Origin: Ciborinia camelliae
Lineage: Eukaryota > Ascomycota > Leotiomycetes > Helotiales > Sclerotiniaceae
Direction of reading: 5' to 3'
Length of the DNA: 64,000 nucleotides
Assembly: GCA_025890175.1 (NCBI GenBank)
Contig: JANPYM010000017.1
Coordinates: 40,040 to 104,039, forward strand
Made by a program: the position numbers and the translations under genes. Positions 32,372 through 45,851 of the stretch are shown here, piece after piece (the first letter of the stretch is position 1; the number at the start of each line of letters is the position of its first letter). Below the pieces are notes generated by a model. The model saw only the letters and a list, made by a program, of their open reading frames with translations. It did no database searches and was not told the DNA's origin.

Positions 32372-34186
32372 GGGGATTGGATGGGGTTTGGAGGTTGGAG
32401 TCTGGAGTCTGGAGTCTGAATGATTTACAGTATAGGGTCGGGTGTGCTCACTCATTGTGATAGACAGTGTTGATAAAAGAGGGAACTTGAGATAAATAGG
32501 AAAATCATCATTCTATTCGTTCTTTATGCATCAAAGTAAACTACGTCCCATCTTCCATAACTAGCCCGCCCCTACTAACCCTACCACCACATCACCATCT
32601 ATTACACCCCCGGGCCTCATCATCACAAATAGGTAACATCTAATTAATTACCTCATACCTCTTACCTCTTATTTCTCATCCACCATCTCATCTCATTCGA
32701 TTCCAATCCAATCCAATCCATTAGAAACCCAAAACTCAAGTAGAAAAAAACTTGGAAATAGAATAAATAGAATAAATAGTTCAATCGCATAATTAGAGAA
32801 GATAGAGGAATCCAAATTTTATAAAATATATATCTACCTACCTGCCTAACATTGAAATCTTATCTCTATCTACCTAACTCTTAACTACATCCAACGACAC
32901 CCAGAACATCTAATCTTACCTATAACTAACTCTTCCTTGGTTATAAAATATATATAAATTATATCCCATCCAATCCCATCCAAGATAAGATAAGATGAGA
33001 TGGAAGTACTTATATATAGTGCAGTGCAGTCCAGTGCAGTCCAGTTACATCCTTTCTATACACACATATATACATACAACTATCCGTCTATCTATCTCTA
33101 TTTGTATACAAAACAAGACAAGACAAGATAAAACAAGACAAGGCTGAAATATGCACCGGACACAGGACCTAATAACCAATAATTGAACGCAGGCGCTATA
33201 CTGGGTATATACGTACCCCTGTAAGTGATACAATGCATTTATGATATTGTTATCCAATCCAGTAAAAGAGCACTCGGGCTTCTAATATGATATGCGGTGT
33301 ATTGTTGCAGGTACGGTATTTAATGCAGTGTAGGGTTGTATTGTAGTGTTGCATTGTATTGTGGTGCTGTGTAGGGTTGTATTATAGGGTTGTGGTGCTG
33401 TGTTACATCGCTTGTTGGGTGGGATGGGTGGGATGGGATGGATGGGATGAATGAGATGGGTGGTACATGATAATAGGTATCTATCTAGGTAGGTATATCA
33501 ATTGATGTACAGTGTCATCTATTAATGCTCATATGTACCTATATTTACCTATATATGTAGGTATGTATAGATGTATGTACGAGATGCAGATAGGACCCTC
33601 TTTAGATTGTGTGGGTGGGTGGTACAGTCAGTAAGGGGATATGGTTGGGTATATGTATGTATGTATTTATGCATGTATGCTGTTTATATCTGGTATCAAG
33701 TTCCAACCAACCAACATGATGCAGGCAGGAGATTGGGAATTGGCATATGTATGTACATTGGAATTAGGATTGGGATTGGGAGGCGAAGGAAGGGGGTGAA
33801 ATTGGACTTGGAATTGGAATTGATTGTTGGTATTGTATTATGTACAGTATAAAGTAGAAGTGCCCCGAGAGAGGGTGAAGTTATATACCTAGTCATATCA
33901 CATCATATCATCATCCTTTACCATTACCATTTGAAGACGCAATCGTGATTATTGGTTACGCAATATCTGGTGAGGGATTGCGAATTCATTGGATTTGTTT
34001 GAGATTGTGTTTGAGATTTTGTATGTATGTATGAATATCGAGGTATATGTATGGGATGAACAAATTACCCCTTGGGATTGTGTGATTGAATGAATGAATG
34101 AGCTGAGCGGAGCTGAACTAAAAACGAATCCATACGCAGTGCCCACAGAGGAGTACGGACGGGAGTGAGTATAAGACGATTTCACC
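32372..34186. other. Repeat-rich spacer, probable long 5' region
   Basis: About 1.8 kb with many short tandem words: ATTCCAATCCAATCC near 32700, AGATAAGAC near 33110, GGGATGGGATG near 33420-33460, and GTATGTAT near 33540-33670. ORFs of 66-93 codons here sit in low-complexity DNA and disagree between strands. No gene supported. Confidence 0.45.
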
Positions 34187-34627
34187 ATGGGGGAATTTCT
34201 TATTGCATCTTCACCTTCACCATCATCACTGGCAATTGGTCGCAGTGAGGTTTGTGAGAAAGAGAAAGACTCGATATCGTTATCGTTATTATATGAGGAT
34301 CGCGAAGATAAGAGTATACGATTGCAGCGGAAAAATATCGAGGCGATATCGTCGAATACTTATACGAATCGGATTACGGATAGGGGTGAGGATATTCCAC
34401 AATTGGATCTGGAGAGGTGGAATTGTTGCGCTAGGATGAATTTAATGTTGGAGATGGATATTGTGGGTGATGTTGTTGATGATGTGGTTGTTGGGGGTGG
34501 TGATGGGTTGAGGAATGGTGATGAGAATGGTAATGATGATGGTCATGATCATGATTGGGATATTCAACCATCAATTGAGATTTGGGAGAAAGATGAAGAT
34601 AGTGATATTGAAAGTCATGGTGAGTAA
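34187..34627 (+). CDS. Hypothetical acidic protein (146 aa)
   Basis: ATG at 34187 in a good context (TTCACCATGG), 146 residues. The N-terminal 60 residues are Ser/Glu-rich; the C-terminal half is very acidic, with a Gly/Asn/Asp/His-rich stretch (GDENGNDDGHDHDWD) encoded by GATGGT-type repeats. No domain seen. It ends 258 bases before Dug2 on the same strand. A competing 124-codon ORF on the minus strand (34431-34805) is encoded by the same repeats and looks less natural. Confidence 0.4.
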   Translation: MGEFLIASSPSPSSLAIGRSEVCEKEKDSISLSLLYEDREDKSIRLQRKNIEAISSNTYTNRITDRGEDIPQLDLERWNCCARMNLMLEMDIVGDVVDDVVVGGGDGLRNGDENGNDDGHDHDWDIQPSIEIWEKDEDSDIESHGE

Positions 34628-34885
34628 TAAAAGATTTCTGTTGTTTCGTTCGTTCGTTCGTTTTTCTTAACTTATCCATAGTTGAGGTTCGCGGGGTTCG
34701 TTTCTTTGCGTTTCGTGCTTCACCAAAAATGGGATGGGATGGGATGATTTCGGGCTTCATTCTAGAGCTTCCAAAAATCTCCCCCCCGCCATCTTTCCCC
34801 AACATCCCCCCCTAGCAAGAAACCTAGCAACCAAACCAAACTAGCAATCATCAATTCCCTCTCTACCCCTCCATCAAAATAAAAG

Positions 34886-37800
34886 ATGACCTCAATATTT
34901 GGATCAAGAAATCCAATTGCTCAATCTTCAGCTTTAGAAACAATCAATCCCATCTCATCATCAACTAACAATCCTTCAGCCAGTACCGAAGACGAAAATG
35001 AACAAATTGACTCATCCTCCCAAGACCCTAGCCAACGAACCAGTTCCGAAGATGAACTCGATGCCTCCCGTCCCCAACTGCTCCACCACCTTCAAAACGA
35101 TTCCTCCATCCTCACTCTCGCCGTCGGCTCAAAATACATCTATGCCGGGACTCAAGATGGAGAAATCGTAGTCTGGTCCCTCGCATCCTACGAACTCGTG
35201 TCTCGCATCCAAGCGCACACCCGCAGTGTACTCTCCCTCTTCCTATCCGCAGATGAAAAGCTGCTCTTTTCATCTGCCGGTGATGCTATCGTGAATGCAT
35301 GGTGTCCAACGACTTTGGTCCGCAAATATCATATCTACAGTACCTACGATGTGGGCGATGTGTTTTCGGTGGCTTACAGTCCGCAATTCGAGACGGTGTA
35401 TTTGGGAGCGCAGAATACGAGTATACAATGGGTGAGCTTGAGGGATTCGGCGACTAGACCGACACCGAATCCGGAACGTCATCCGGATAGGAGGAATCAT
35501 CGATTTTTTGATAGCGTGCAGCATGGAGGGACGAGCACACCGAGACCAAGACAAGTTAGCAGGGCGGCGGCGGATCAGGGTGATGTGTTGGAGATTGATA
35601 AGGCGCATATGAAACAATATGCCCATTTTGGATATGTGTACTGTATGCTCATGGTTCGAGGAGTCTGCCGACAAGTCGATGCTGATGAGGATATGCTTAT
35701 TTCCGGTGGAGGAGACGGGACCATTAAGTTATGGAAATTGAGCAAAGATCAAGATGAGGGGATTAGGGAGATTGAAAGGCTTGGGGAAGATGATGCGGAA
35801 AGTGTGTTGAGTTTGGCAGTGGATGGGAGTTTTCTTTACAGTAGTAAATTGGAGGGGGTGATTGAATTGTGGGATTTGGATACGAGACAGAAGTTAAGGG
35901 TTATTAGGGCAAACAGGGGTGATGTTATGACTTTGCAGATGGGGTGGGGATATCTTTGGAGTGGAGGAAGTACTGGGCATGCTAGAGTGAGTTTGGATTA
36001 TGGTGTTGAAGGTTGTAATGAGGGATTGATGAAGTGGCTAACATTTTACAGAAATACAGCACGGTACAATATGGACAATATAAAACATCCTCGAATTTCA
36101 GCCAGAAGTATCAATGTGTCAAGCGATGGAAGGCACATGAAGGGAGAATTTTGGCTTCTGCAGTCACTACATATCATGGTCAACAACTCTATATTACTGG
36201 TGCGAACGATTGTTCGGTCTCGATATGGGATATTACTGGTTGTGATACGGGTACATATCCAAAACGGGAGACGCTTCAAGACGATCAACTCATCAAATCT
36301 TTACAAGATTTCGTAGCATTCAAGACGATTTCTGCAAGGCCTGATCATGCTGAGGATTGTCGACGTGGTGCTACATTTTTGAGAACATTGTTCAAGAAAC
36401 ATGGTGCTGTTACTGAGATGTTAACTACTGAAGCGCATCATAACCCAATTGTATATGCAAAGTTTAAGGGAAATCCAGAAACGGCTGGCAAGAGGAAGAA
36501 GATTTTGTTTTATGGACATTATGATGTTGTGCCTGCGGATGACAAGCAGAAGAAATGGATTATTGATCCCTTTCAAATGAGGGGGGTGAATGGATATCTT
36601 TATGGAAGAGGAGTGAGTGATAATAAGGGACCAATCATGGCTGCTCTTTATGGAGTTGTGGATTTGGTTCATGAAAAGGCTTTGGATTCTGATATCACTT
36701 TTTTGATTGAGGGAGAGGAAGAGAGTGGATCGAGGGGTTTCAAGGAGGCCGTGAGGAAGTATAAGGAATTAATTGGGGATATCGATTATATCATTCTTGC
36801 TAATAGTTATTGGCTTGATGATGAGGTTCCTTGTTTGACTTATGGTCTCCGAGGTGTTCTTCACGCTACCGTCAAAGTCAATAGCAAACTTCCGGATGTT
36901 CACAGTGGAGTTGATGGAAGTTTCATGATGGATGAACCACTTTTTGATTTAACTGCTATCCTCGCTAAGTTAAAGGGTCTTCATAACAGAATCCAAATTC
37001 CTGGATTTTATGATGAAATTCTTCCTTTAACTCCAGCTGAAGAAGCTCGTTACGATGATATTGTATCAACCCTTCTTCGTCGCAATCCAGAGCTTGGACC
37101 AGCGGAAAACCTCAAACAATCGATTATGGCTAGATGGAGAGAACCAAATTTATCAGTCCATCGCTATAAAGTTTCTGGACCAGATGGTTCCCTCGTTTCA
37201 TCACACGCCAGCGCAGCTATCTCTCTTCGTCTCGTACCCAACCAAGAAGTCGATGATGTCATCAAATCTCTCACCAAATTCCTTCAAGACGCATTTGCGA
37301 AACTCGACACGCATAATCACCTCACAATTACCATCGACAACCAAGCAGATGCATGGCTCGGCGATCCTGAAAATGAAATCTTCAGAACCCTGGAAGAAGC
37401 TATTATGGAGGTCTGGGGTCCGATCCCAGATCACTCGAGACGAAGTAGTGTACATGGTCCTAAACATGTCGAGAAGGAAAAGGAAAATACGCCCACAAAT
37501 CACATCGCTGAACCTTCGAGTCTTAAACCAACACCGGCCACCACGACTAGTTTGACGGGTGGTAGTGATCATACGAGTTTAGCGGCTACGGCGGTGGATC
37601 TGGCGAATTTGGACTTGGAAGGTGAGGCGGAGGCGGGTGGTCAGGATGAGGATGGGAATGAGAATGAGGACATTGCGAATGCGGATGGGAAAAAAAGTAG
37701 AGAGGGGAAAGGATTGGCTGGTGCACATTTGAAGGGGAAGGGCATGGGGAGAAAACCTCTTTATATTAGGGAGGGTGGCTCGATTCCTAGTATTCGATTC

Positions 37801-38119
37801 TTGGAAAAGGAATTTGGGGCCCCGGCGGCTCATTTGCCGTGTGGTCAGGCCAGTGATAGTGCGCATTTGGGTATGTTGTTTGCTTTCTTTGTTTATTTCT
37901 TTTTTCCCCTTTTTGGTTTGGTTTGGCGTATGGGTGGATGGATGGATGGATGGATGGGATATGAAAGGGGAACGGCATGATGTTGTGTTGAATTTATGAA
38001 TCGATTGGCTAATGAATGGATGCAACCACCACACAGATAATGAGAGAATCAGACTTAATAATCTGTATAATAGTCGGTTGATCTTTCGGAAGGTGTTTAG
38101 GGAGTTGCCTAGGAAATAG
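34886..38119 (+). CDS. DUG2: Dug2-type WD40 plus M20 peptidase subunit of the glutathione-degrading amidotransferase
   Basis: The coding region is join(34886-35986, 36052-37870, 38037-38119), introns 35987-36051 and 37871-38036, giving 1000 residues. The N-terminal half has WD40 repeats (YAGTQDGEIVVWSL, ISGGGDGTIKLWKL, LEGVIELWDL, GANDCSVSIWDI). The C-terminal half is an M20 metallopeptidase-like domain with metal-site motifs GHYDVVPADD, GRGVSDNKGP and EGEEESGS. In yeast, Dug2 pairs with Dug3 to cleave the gamma-glutamyl bond of glutathione in the cytosol. A long acidic, Gly/Lys-rich insert (about residues 830-920) separates the last M20 blocks. The short final exon restores HLDNERIRLNNLY and ends FRELPRK, as expected for the family. 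Confidence 0.92.
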
Positions 38120-39483
38120 ATTGGTTGGTTTTTGGGGGCGAGGAGGTGGGGGAGGGAGGGTGGGGGAAAGGGGATGCGGGAAGGGGAATGGGGGAAAGGG
38201 GGATGGGGGAAAAAGTATTGTTGCATTGATTGATGGATCACGGATGGGGTGATGTGGGTTGTGTGGGTGATGTGGGTTGTTGGTTAGTTTAGCATGGATG
38301 GATGCATGCATGGATGGATATATGGATATATGGATAGATAAATCAATAAATGATACCAGCCCGCTGGGCGTGCGTGATTTTCTTTTTTTAAATTCAATTA
38401 AATATAGATTGGAGTTTGTGGAGGGCGGAGGGTGGAGATGATGGTGATGTGATGTGATTTGATGTGATTGATTATTGAAGGGAGATGGAGGGAGATGGAG
38501 GGAGATGGGGGAGATGGGGGAGATGGGGGAGATGGGGGANNNNNNNNNNTGGAGGGAGGTGGAGGGAGATGGAGGGAGATGGAGGGAGGTGGAGGGAGAT
38601 GGAGGGTAAAGCAGAGTAGGGTAATATGGAATTATAGAAATTAATTGATGATTGATGGATTAATAGCGGGATAGATAGATAGATAAATCGATTTTGTAAT
38701 AGATATAGTAGTAGGGTAACATAAGGTAAATGCTAAAAAAGATGAGGAGGGGATGGGATGGGATGGGATGGGATGGGATGGGATAATATATAATTGAAAT
38801 TAAAGAAACGAAAAATAGGTAAATGAGATGGAGAGGGGATGGAGGAAAGTTTTGGGGGTTGGGTTTTTGGGGTTGAGTGGGGGAGGAGGGGGGGATGGGC
38901 GCTTAAGTGGGAGTTTGGTGGGAGTTTGGTGGTGTTTTTTGGGTTTGGGTTTGGATTTGATGGAGGGAGGGAGGAGGGAGGAGGGAGGAGGAAATATAGA
39001 ATTTCAATCTGAAATTAAGGGTAGTGGGAATGATGGTTGGTGGTAATGGTTGAGATTCAGATCGAGATGCGATGTAGTGCTTTATCTGCGCTTTGCTGAT
39101 AATTATCTAGTTCCTAGTCCCTAGTCGCTACTCACTATTGAGTCCGTAAGCGAGTAAGCGAGTGAGTGGGTGGAGAATTAGAGAACTTGGATTTGGATTT
39201 GGATTTGGATTTGAATTTGCATGGATAATATTGTTGTATTATTATGCATAATATCTACATTAATCGTATATAGATTATATACTATAGAATACGGAACTAG
39301 CGTTTCACGCTAGTCCTGTATCCGTAGCATATTCCCCATACGGTGAATGTTACACATTCACATATTCTTACAACAAATATAACACAGCCAACCCCAACTC
39401 AAACACCCAACTCGAATAACGATAAACGCCCTAAGACTCGAATCCCCCCATCTTATTATCCTGCACCATATACTATATAAAAA
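38120..39483. repeat. G-rich tandem-repeat spacer containing an assembly gap
   Basis: GGAGATGGAGG and GATGGGGGA arrays (38460-38620) surround ten Ns (38540-38549). GGGATGGGAT repeats lie near 38755-38785 and GGAGGGAGGA near 38960-38990. The G-rich strand is plus. A 72-codon ORF at 38828 lies within these repeats and is not credible. A hairpin with CTAGCG arms lies near 39297-39315. Confidence 0.7.
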
Positions 39484-41277
39484 ATGAATTTCTCGAATCC
39501 TCAGATTTTGCCACTAAGGAGTAATAATACCAGTGGTAAGAACTCAACGGCTTTGCGGGTAACTTGCCAGACTTTTAGTACTGGTGGTAAAGCGGATAAC
39601 TCAAATTTAACGGGTGGGTATTTGTGGTTTGGGGTGAGGAAGGAAGGAGGTGGTTCTGGTGATATGGATGTGTAATTTTATTATTGTTGATTTGAAGTAA
39701 GTAGCTTGACATTCTCACTTTTTCTCGAGAATTGGGAGGGAAAAGTAGATTCTAAAAGGATGAATGGAGTTTATAATCTTTTATCTCTTTGTAGTCTTAT
39801 AATAGAGTGAAATAATTATGAGGATCACTTCGTTAGCTTTAATACTAGATCAACCGCCTAAAAGGGATAATATTAAGTTGAGGGCCTAGCGTGAAATTTT
39901 TATATAATGTAATTACCTAATTAAACGAGCTTTTTGTCACGGTAATCTCTACATCTCGGGTGTTATCTAAGAAAGCATTAGAAGTTAGAAAATCAGATAA
40001 TGAATGTAGAATATTAAATAGTTTATTTTGAGACGTAGTAAAAAGGAATGTTCAATTGTTAGAAACACATACTTGGCTTTCTTACCAGCATATACACTAG
40101 TATATTCGTACTTATAATTACGTAGTAGATCCCCTTTCCATAGACTCTCAAATAATATTGTTAGTATCACTCTTGGTGATAGCACACGCATGGTGGTAGC
40201 GATCAATAAACGTAGGGTATGGGTTGCACTTATTATTATTGACGTGTGTAGGTCGAAAGACCTATATCCTATATAGACGTGATATGCGCTAGGGCTAGTG
40301 CATAGTCACGTCTCAAATTCACGCATGCCGCAACAAATATATCTAATGTAGTAATAATGTACCGTGACACTTCATTCATTTCCAATTAAGACAAAGACTA
40401 TATATGTAAGAGAGGTAAAAGGGGAGTATATTATTAATTATATAGTCTAGAAGTTTATAGAAGCGAATCTATATGAGAATGCAAGTGCGTATGTACTAGC
40501 ACATATGCTAAAGAAGCACTAGCGCCGCCAAGAGAGTCACACAAGTGTATCCATCTAACAAAAAGCTAGTCCACTAAGCGAATTTGTAAATGCGCACAGG
40601 GATTAAGCTAGTAATGTTTCATATAAGTGTATGGACTGAGGCGACACTAATAGGGAAGATGAATGGAATGGAACTCGTTGATTAAAAATCGACAATGTAG
40701 AGGAGTAGAGAAGTAGGGTATTATAGATTCTCTGACTCGGAGTTACTTGGGGATTTCATTATATATTTCTGGAATTAGATCAGGTGTTCTTAACTCCTCA
40801 CTTTCATTCAAATTCAAACCCCTTTCCATCTCGTCTAATGAGGACCCGGACCACTCCACTAATCATGAATATATTGCGCTTGCTTGGATCTAAAAGCATG
40901 TAAAAGCAAGCTAAACTTTTGTAGTATATCAAGAGAAGAGGAAATGGAAATTGAATGGAAAGGCTTTTATGGATACTACTAATGCTACTGGATAGTTCCT
41001 TTTGAATTCTATAGGGACTCGGAGATTTCTCATGGATCGACGAATAGGTTGGATTATAGTGGATGTCAATTGAGATAATACAATTTTCCACATAATTCTG
41101 CTAGGCAAAGTTGGTTATTTGAATCACTGATACATTTTGAGCATTTGATCAATATCATAAGAAAAAATGATGACATTTTTTGGTTTTTAATGTTATAAGC
41201 TCTGGATCCTAGAAAAACAAAACCCCAAAGCTCCAGTTATATAATGAAAAGTTAAGAGTGCTGACCGTAGTAAGGTT
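39484..41277. other. Spacer with possible degraded repeats
   Basis: A 63-codon ORF at 39484-39675 begins with an ATG but ends in low-complexity Gly and has no support. An 18-base imperfect hairpin lies at about 40268-40310 (AGACGTGA ... TCACGTCT). ORFs on the minus strand at 39985 and 40804 are AT-rich and not recognisable. No gene called. Confidence 0.4.
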
Positions 41278-43363
41278 TTAGACAAGAACAATCTCTTGCA
41301 TCTCTACATCCGAATAAAATAGTTTGGCTCTATTCTTGTCTTCCTTACGAAATAGCCAACTCCGAAGAACGTCTATACGCTCATAACATGATGGGTGGTC
41401 TTTTGACTTTTGTAAAACAAGTGACCATTGATAGCGGCCACTATTACTATAACCAACCAACAAACACCAAATATCTGCTGTAAGATCCAGCTTCCACTGA
41501 TCGTCATGATATTCCAGGTATGGGTTTGGGTATCGGGCATTTTTAAGATGAGGCATGACACTTAGATTATAACTCTTAGAAATACCATCGAATTGAGCCG
41601 AGACTTTTCGAACTTTGCATTTTATCTCGAGAATTCCATCGGTAGCCCACCCGAAAGGGCTGTTTGGGGTGACAGGCTTACAAGAAACCTTTTGGACTTT
41701 AATTTCCGGGACAAAGTCAGATAATTCAGAAGGATCATATGAGATATAGAAGCCATCGAAAGCAGCCGAGGTCCAAGACCAAGAGGGAGGGCGAGAATCA
41801 GAAGTATTATTGGTCGATATAGTCCTAAGCTCGGGGTCGATGCATGAAAACAACAAACCACGGACCAAATCGTGTTCCCAGATTCCTGCAAAGTATAAAC
41901 CTAGATTCTTTCTTGATAAGGTATCAAATGCTTCCGTAAAGCCAGCAAGGGCCGCCATACGATCCGAAAGATACGTTATTTGTAGCGCAGTGAACCAAGA
42001 AACAATTTTGAGCCATTGTTCACCTCGTTGTTCTGTAGAAGATGAACTTTCGGAGTAAACATATTCTTTCAAGCCATTCACTAGGCTACTCTTACAGCAT
42101 TCGCGCTGATTTTCGGATTTACATTCCATGATGAGTTCTTCACAATGGAAATGCAAAGTTCGTGGAGAAAGAAATCTTTCCTGGAAGGCCCATGCTCGTG
42201 TTAGGAGTGGTGAGTTTTCCTGAACTCTTTTATATGCGGCCCTATGATCAAGTGATAATTGATCTTCACCTAACCATAGCTGAGGACGTAGAATTGCTGT
42301 TGGATATTTATCACAGGAAATATCGACGTCTTCGACAGAAAAGGTGATCGGGCTCTGTTGGGAATAATGACGCATTTGTGTCCATCGGTCAAGGAATAAA
42401 CCTTTCTGGGGATTAATGCCAGCAGTAGCAGCAATGGTAAGATATGAATTGGAGTATACCTTACCCATCTTTACAGACTCATTTTCCCAATCCTCTCGAT
42501 CACCTTGCAAGATACAGAGTGCATCGATCCACAAATAGCGTATTTTCAATGCTTTTGTCAAGATAATAGCATCTTGAAATGTTTTCGGCAAGACACCCCA
42601 AGGTATTCCATTAATATGATCTTGCAGGTTCCCCTTTGTAGTTTTAAGTGTATTCTCAATATTTCCCCAGCAATAACTTAAAGAAATGTATTGATCGACG
42701 TGTTTATTGGTGACAAATAATTTAATCTTTGAATTTGAGGATGGGTCTCCAAGATCTAGCACTCTCGTTGGAAGGGTAGAGTATTCTGGAACTTTGCAGC
42801 TTTTATGTTTTTGTGAATTGCATTTCAGAATCCACTTATCAACACATTTAATGACATGATCCGTGTCAAATCTGCTATGAATTCCAACGCCATTCAAATA
42901 GGGTGAGTAAGCACCATCTGCAGCGGCAAAGAATTTTAGTGGAAATCAACCATATAAGTCGAGTTTTTAGCTAACCATTTGAGAAGACGATATCCAGATT
43001 TACGTAGTAGGCATTCATGAGATATAAGCAAATATCGCAGCCCTCTCCCCTAAAACTTGGACTGATTGACATGTATCCAATAGCAGGTAAACTGAAAGTG
43101 GAGTCTGCTTGATGATATTCACAGACTGTGCGAAGGAATTTCTCAATACCTCGAGATATCAAAGTACACATAGGACATCCTTTTGATGCAGCTTTCTGAA
43201 CATCCGGGAGTTTGATCTCTCTCGGGAAAAAGGATGAATATTTGGTACAGGATGCTGAATACACAGTTTCGCAAAGTGAACAGAGGTGATGACGAAAAGA
43301 AACAAGGGTGAATAATCGTCGAGAGATACAGCCTCTTATACCAGATGATTGACTCATGTACAT
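41278..43363 (-). CDS. HET-domain protein
   Basis: The coding region is complement(42976-43363, 41278-42917), intron 42918-42975, giving 675 residues. The N-terminal exon carries Cys pairs (LCSLCETVY and GCPMCTLI) often found upstream of HET domains. The HET domain (heterokaryon incompatibility, PF06985) shows its blocks in order: YISLSYCWG, then YLWIDALCILQGDREDWENE, MGKVYSNSYLTIAATAG, and RAWAFQERFLSPRTLHF. The C-terminal part is variable, as usual. HET proteins trigger cell death or defence-like responses upon non-self recognition; the partner here is unknown. The gene is isolated between repeat-rich spacers, and all expected blocks are intact. Confidence 0.93.
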
Positions 43364-44603
43364 GATTTGATATCACAGGTAACTGGTTTCTGATGCCTTT
43401 TGTTTTTGTCCGATGGAAATGAGATGTAAGAAATGCGAGGCTGGGGTTGTGAAGTGGGGTTTGGCTATATACAGCCCTTGTTGGTCACCTGACAGATCCA
43501 AAAGTCCCAATCCCAATATCATCATGCAAACGCGGAGAGACTGGTAATAATGGATTCATACCCCTGATACCCCTGTTCCCTATGCTGATTATTTTCAGGC
43601 CATGTCAGATTCCAGAAATTTTGAATGGTCGAGATTATAAGCCTTTTCAAGGTATATACTCTGCAACCATTATAATTTGTCGGACTTTGCCAACAAACAC
43701 CCTGTAGATTGGTGCCCAAAGAGGCGTGGCAATTATGCTTGCAGCCACTCCCCAATCAGGGTTAGGGCAGACTTCAAATCTCAAAATCCCAAAGCCGATA
43801 CGCTTGCTAAGCTTTATGTGGACCTCAATTATTTACCCGCTGTTGCCACGCTTAGTCTCATCATTCATGTTTAAGAATACCCGTGGACAGAGAAGGTAAG
43901 CCCCAGCCATCCCTTCAAAATGTGGCCGCTACAAGTAGCTCTCTGTTTCCGGATTTATCCGCTGGCCTCAATACACGTGTAATACTTTGTTGTCAACTCA
44001 TCTTATTATTCACATGAAAATGTATCGATGAAGGATCAATGGGCAAGCATTGCGAGCTCTATTGCGAGCTCTATGCTTTTTCATGTGACTTTAGTTGTCA
44101 CTCCAATGATTACCTTTTGTGCTATGAACTTTCCCATTCCCTCCCACAAGTGTTGAGGAGGGGTCCGATATTGCAATCTAACAAAGCACTTTCATGTTAT
44201 ATGTCATTGATGGTCAATAAGTTGATATCGAACTGGAGATGATAAAGTTTGAGGGTTTTGTACATAGCTGAGGCTGTTTATCGCACCATTATGGAGTGGC
44301 TCTCTTGTGTCTAAGAGACAGCCTGCGCTGTGTTGCCATTACTTTAGCGGGCTTTGTTAGAGTCTAAAGAATTTGCACGATGAATCTCTGTTTGCCAGAA
44401 AGTTGAAAGCTCAAGCATGAGAAAAAAGCCATCATTCATTTATTGACAATCATCATGTCTTTGTGGGTATGAAACTAATTGATGAAGCTCCTTTGCATAC
44501 TTTTCATCCTTTCATGCAATAACTTCAGTTCCTAGGGTTATCATGTGTATATAAATTCGTGAGTTTCTACTTTTTTTTTAGAAAAATTTCAAACTCAATC
44601 CAA
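43364..44603. other. Spacer, nothing recognised
   Basis: About 1.2 kb. A direct duplication of ATTGCGAGCTCT occurs near 44048-44072. Short ORFs on both strands are without support. Confidence 0.4.
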
Positions 44604-45317
44604 ATGCGAAAAGGATCCGCAACGAACATCGAAATCAAGATGGCGGAACCCAGTGAAAACGGGTCGTCCTCCCAAGGCAAGGGCCCTGATGATTTGATCA
44701 GCAGAAAGGAATTTGACGAAGCAAAGGTCGCCCATATCGAAGAACAATCAAAGCAGATCGAAGTTCTAGAGACATCAATCAAAGAATGGGCCAAAAGATC
44801 TTTCGATCATCTCCAACACAACCTGAATATTTTGGGAGACCGAGAATCCAAACTATCACTCGAAATTGATGCTGCGATAGACAACCTCAAACAAAGACTA
44901 GAGAGCATGGAGAAGTTAACGGGACGTGCGGGGGACGATCAATTGGAATTCCAACTTCGGGAGTTGGAAAAGATATCCGGGGGCGATGAACAAACTTCGC
45001 AACAGCAATATTCGGTGCGGGGGATAAGAGAGTTTATGGTAGCGAGGGATAGGGTGATTAAAGGGTTGAAGACGAGGTTGGAGGTTGAGAGGGAGGAGAG
45101 GAAGAACGCGGATGCTCTTCAGAGGGAGAAGGAGGATGAGTTGGAGGCTGTGAAGTGGGAGTTGGGGGTCTTGAAGCAGGAGAAAGATAAATGGGAAAAA
45201 TGTTTAGAAGATGAGAAGGATACGGTAGAGGAGTTGCAGAGTAAGTTGGATGATTGTTATGCGGATATGAAACGTTTCTTCGACGCAAAGGGAAGATCTG
45301 GAGATAGAAGGCCTTAG
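44604..45317 (+). CDS. Coiled-coil hypothetical protein (237 aa)
   Basis: The first ATG in the open frame is at 44604 (an alternative ATG at 44640, in a good context, would give 225 residues). After a short basic/polar start and a Ser-Gln-Gly linker, nearly all of the protein has heptad spacing: IEVLETSIKEWAKRSFDHLQ, IDAAIDNLKQRLESMEKL and, after a linker, LKTRLEVEREERKNADALQ to the end. It is a cytosolic or nuclear coiled coil with no catalytic motif. No family recognised. It sits 0.5 kb upstream of a broken smaller gene in the same orientation. Confidence 0.6.
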   Translation: MRKGSATNIEIKMAEPSENGSSSQGKGPDDLISRKEFDEAKVAHIEEQSKQIEVLETSIKEWAKRSFDHLQHNLNILGDRESKLSLEIDAAIDNLKQRLESMEKLTGRAGDDQLEFQLRELEKISGGDEQTSQQQYSVRGIREFMVARDRVIKGLKTRLEVEREERKNADALQREKEDELEAVKWELGVLKQEKDKWEKCLEDEKDTVEELQSKLDDCYADMKRFFDAKGRSGDRRP

Positions 45318-45851
45318 TGGTCGATGTTCAATAGATGAGCTGTCGGGGCTGGGAGATTAATTTAATCACTGTGAGCTCCAGGCTCTCTTTAGAGGATTGG
45401 CCGAATGCAGTTACATAATCAATCCAGTTTTTCGTTGCGGGATAATGAACAATGCAATTAATATGGCTGAGTGAGAGAATCAAAGATGCTGCCATTGATG
45501 TTTTATACATGGATAATGGTGGTTTGGCTAGTTATATCTGCAAGATGTTCCGTTCCCTTGTAACGAAGTTATAACATATGAAAGATTCTTTTCACATATT
45601 TCTAAAGAATCTCAGAATTACTCTTTTTTGTTGTTATTGTGTATCGAGCTAGTGTATGTATAATGTATTTTATATCAACACTCTTCCATTGGTCATCATC
45701 CTCTTCTTCCCACCAACTAGCCTTTCTTGAAGCACACCAGAATTGAAAAGACCCAGATTACACCCCAACTCTCCACAAAGCTTAGCATCAATATCTTTCG
45801 GACCATCGAGCTGAAGCAAGCGATTTGCATGACGGCAAGCCTTTGTCAAAT
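45318..45851. other. Spacer, nothing recognised
   Basis: About 530 bases without a supported gene. The ORFs near 45670-45912 on both strands overlap the next gene remnant and are rejected. Confidence 0.35.

Noticed and set aside
37055..37572. ORFs of 123-166 codons on both strands within Dug2
   Set aside because: Shadow frames; the M20 frame is clear.
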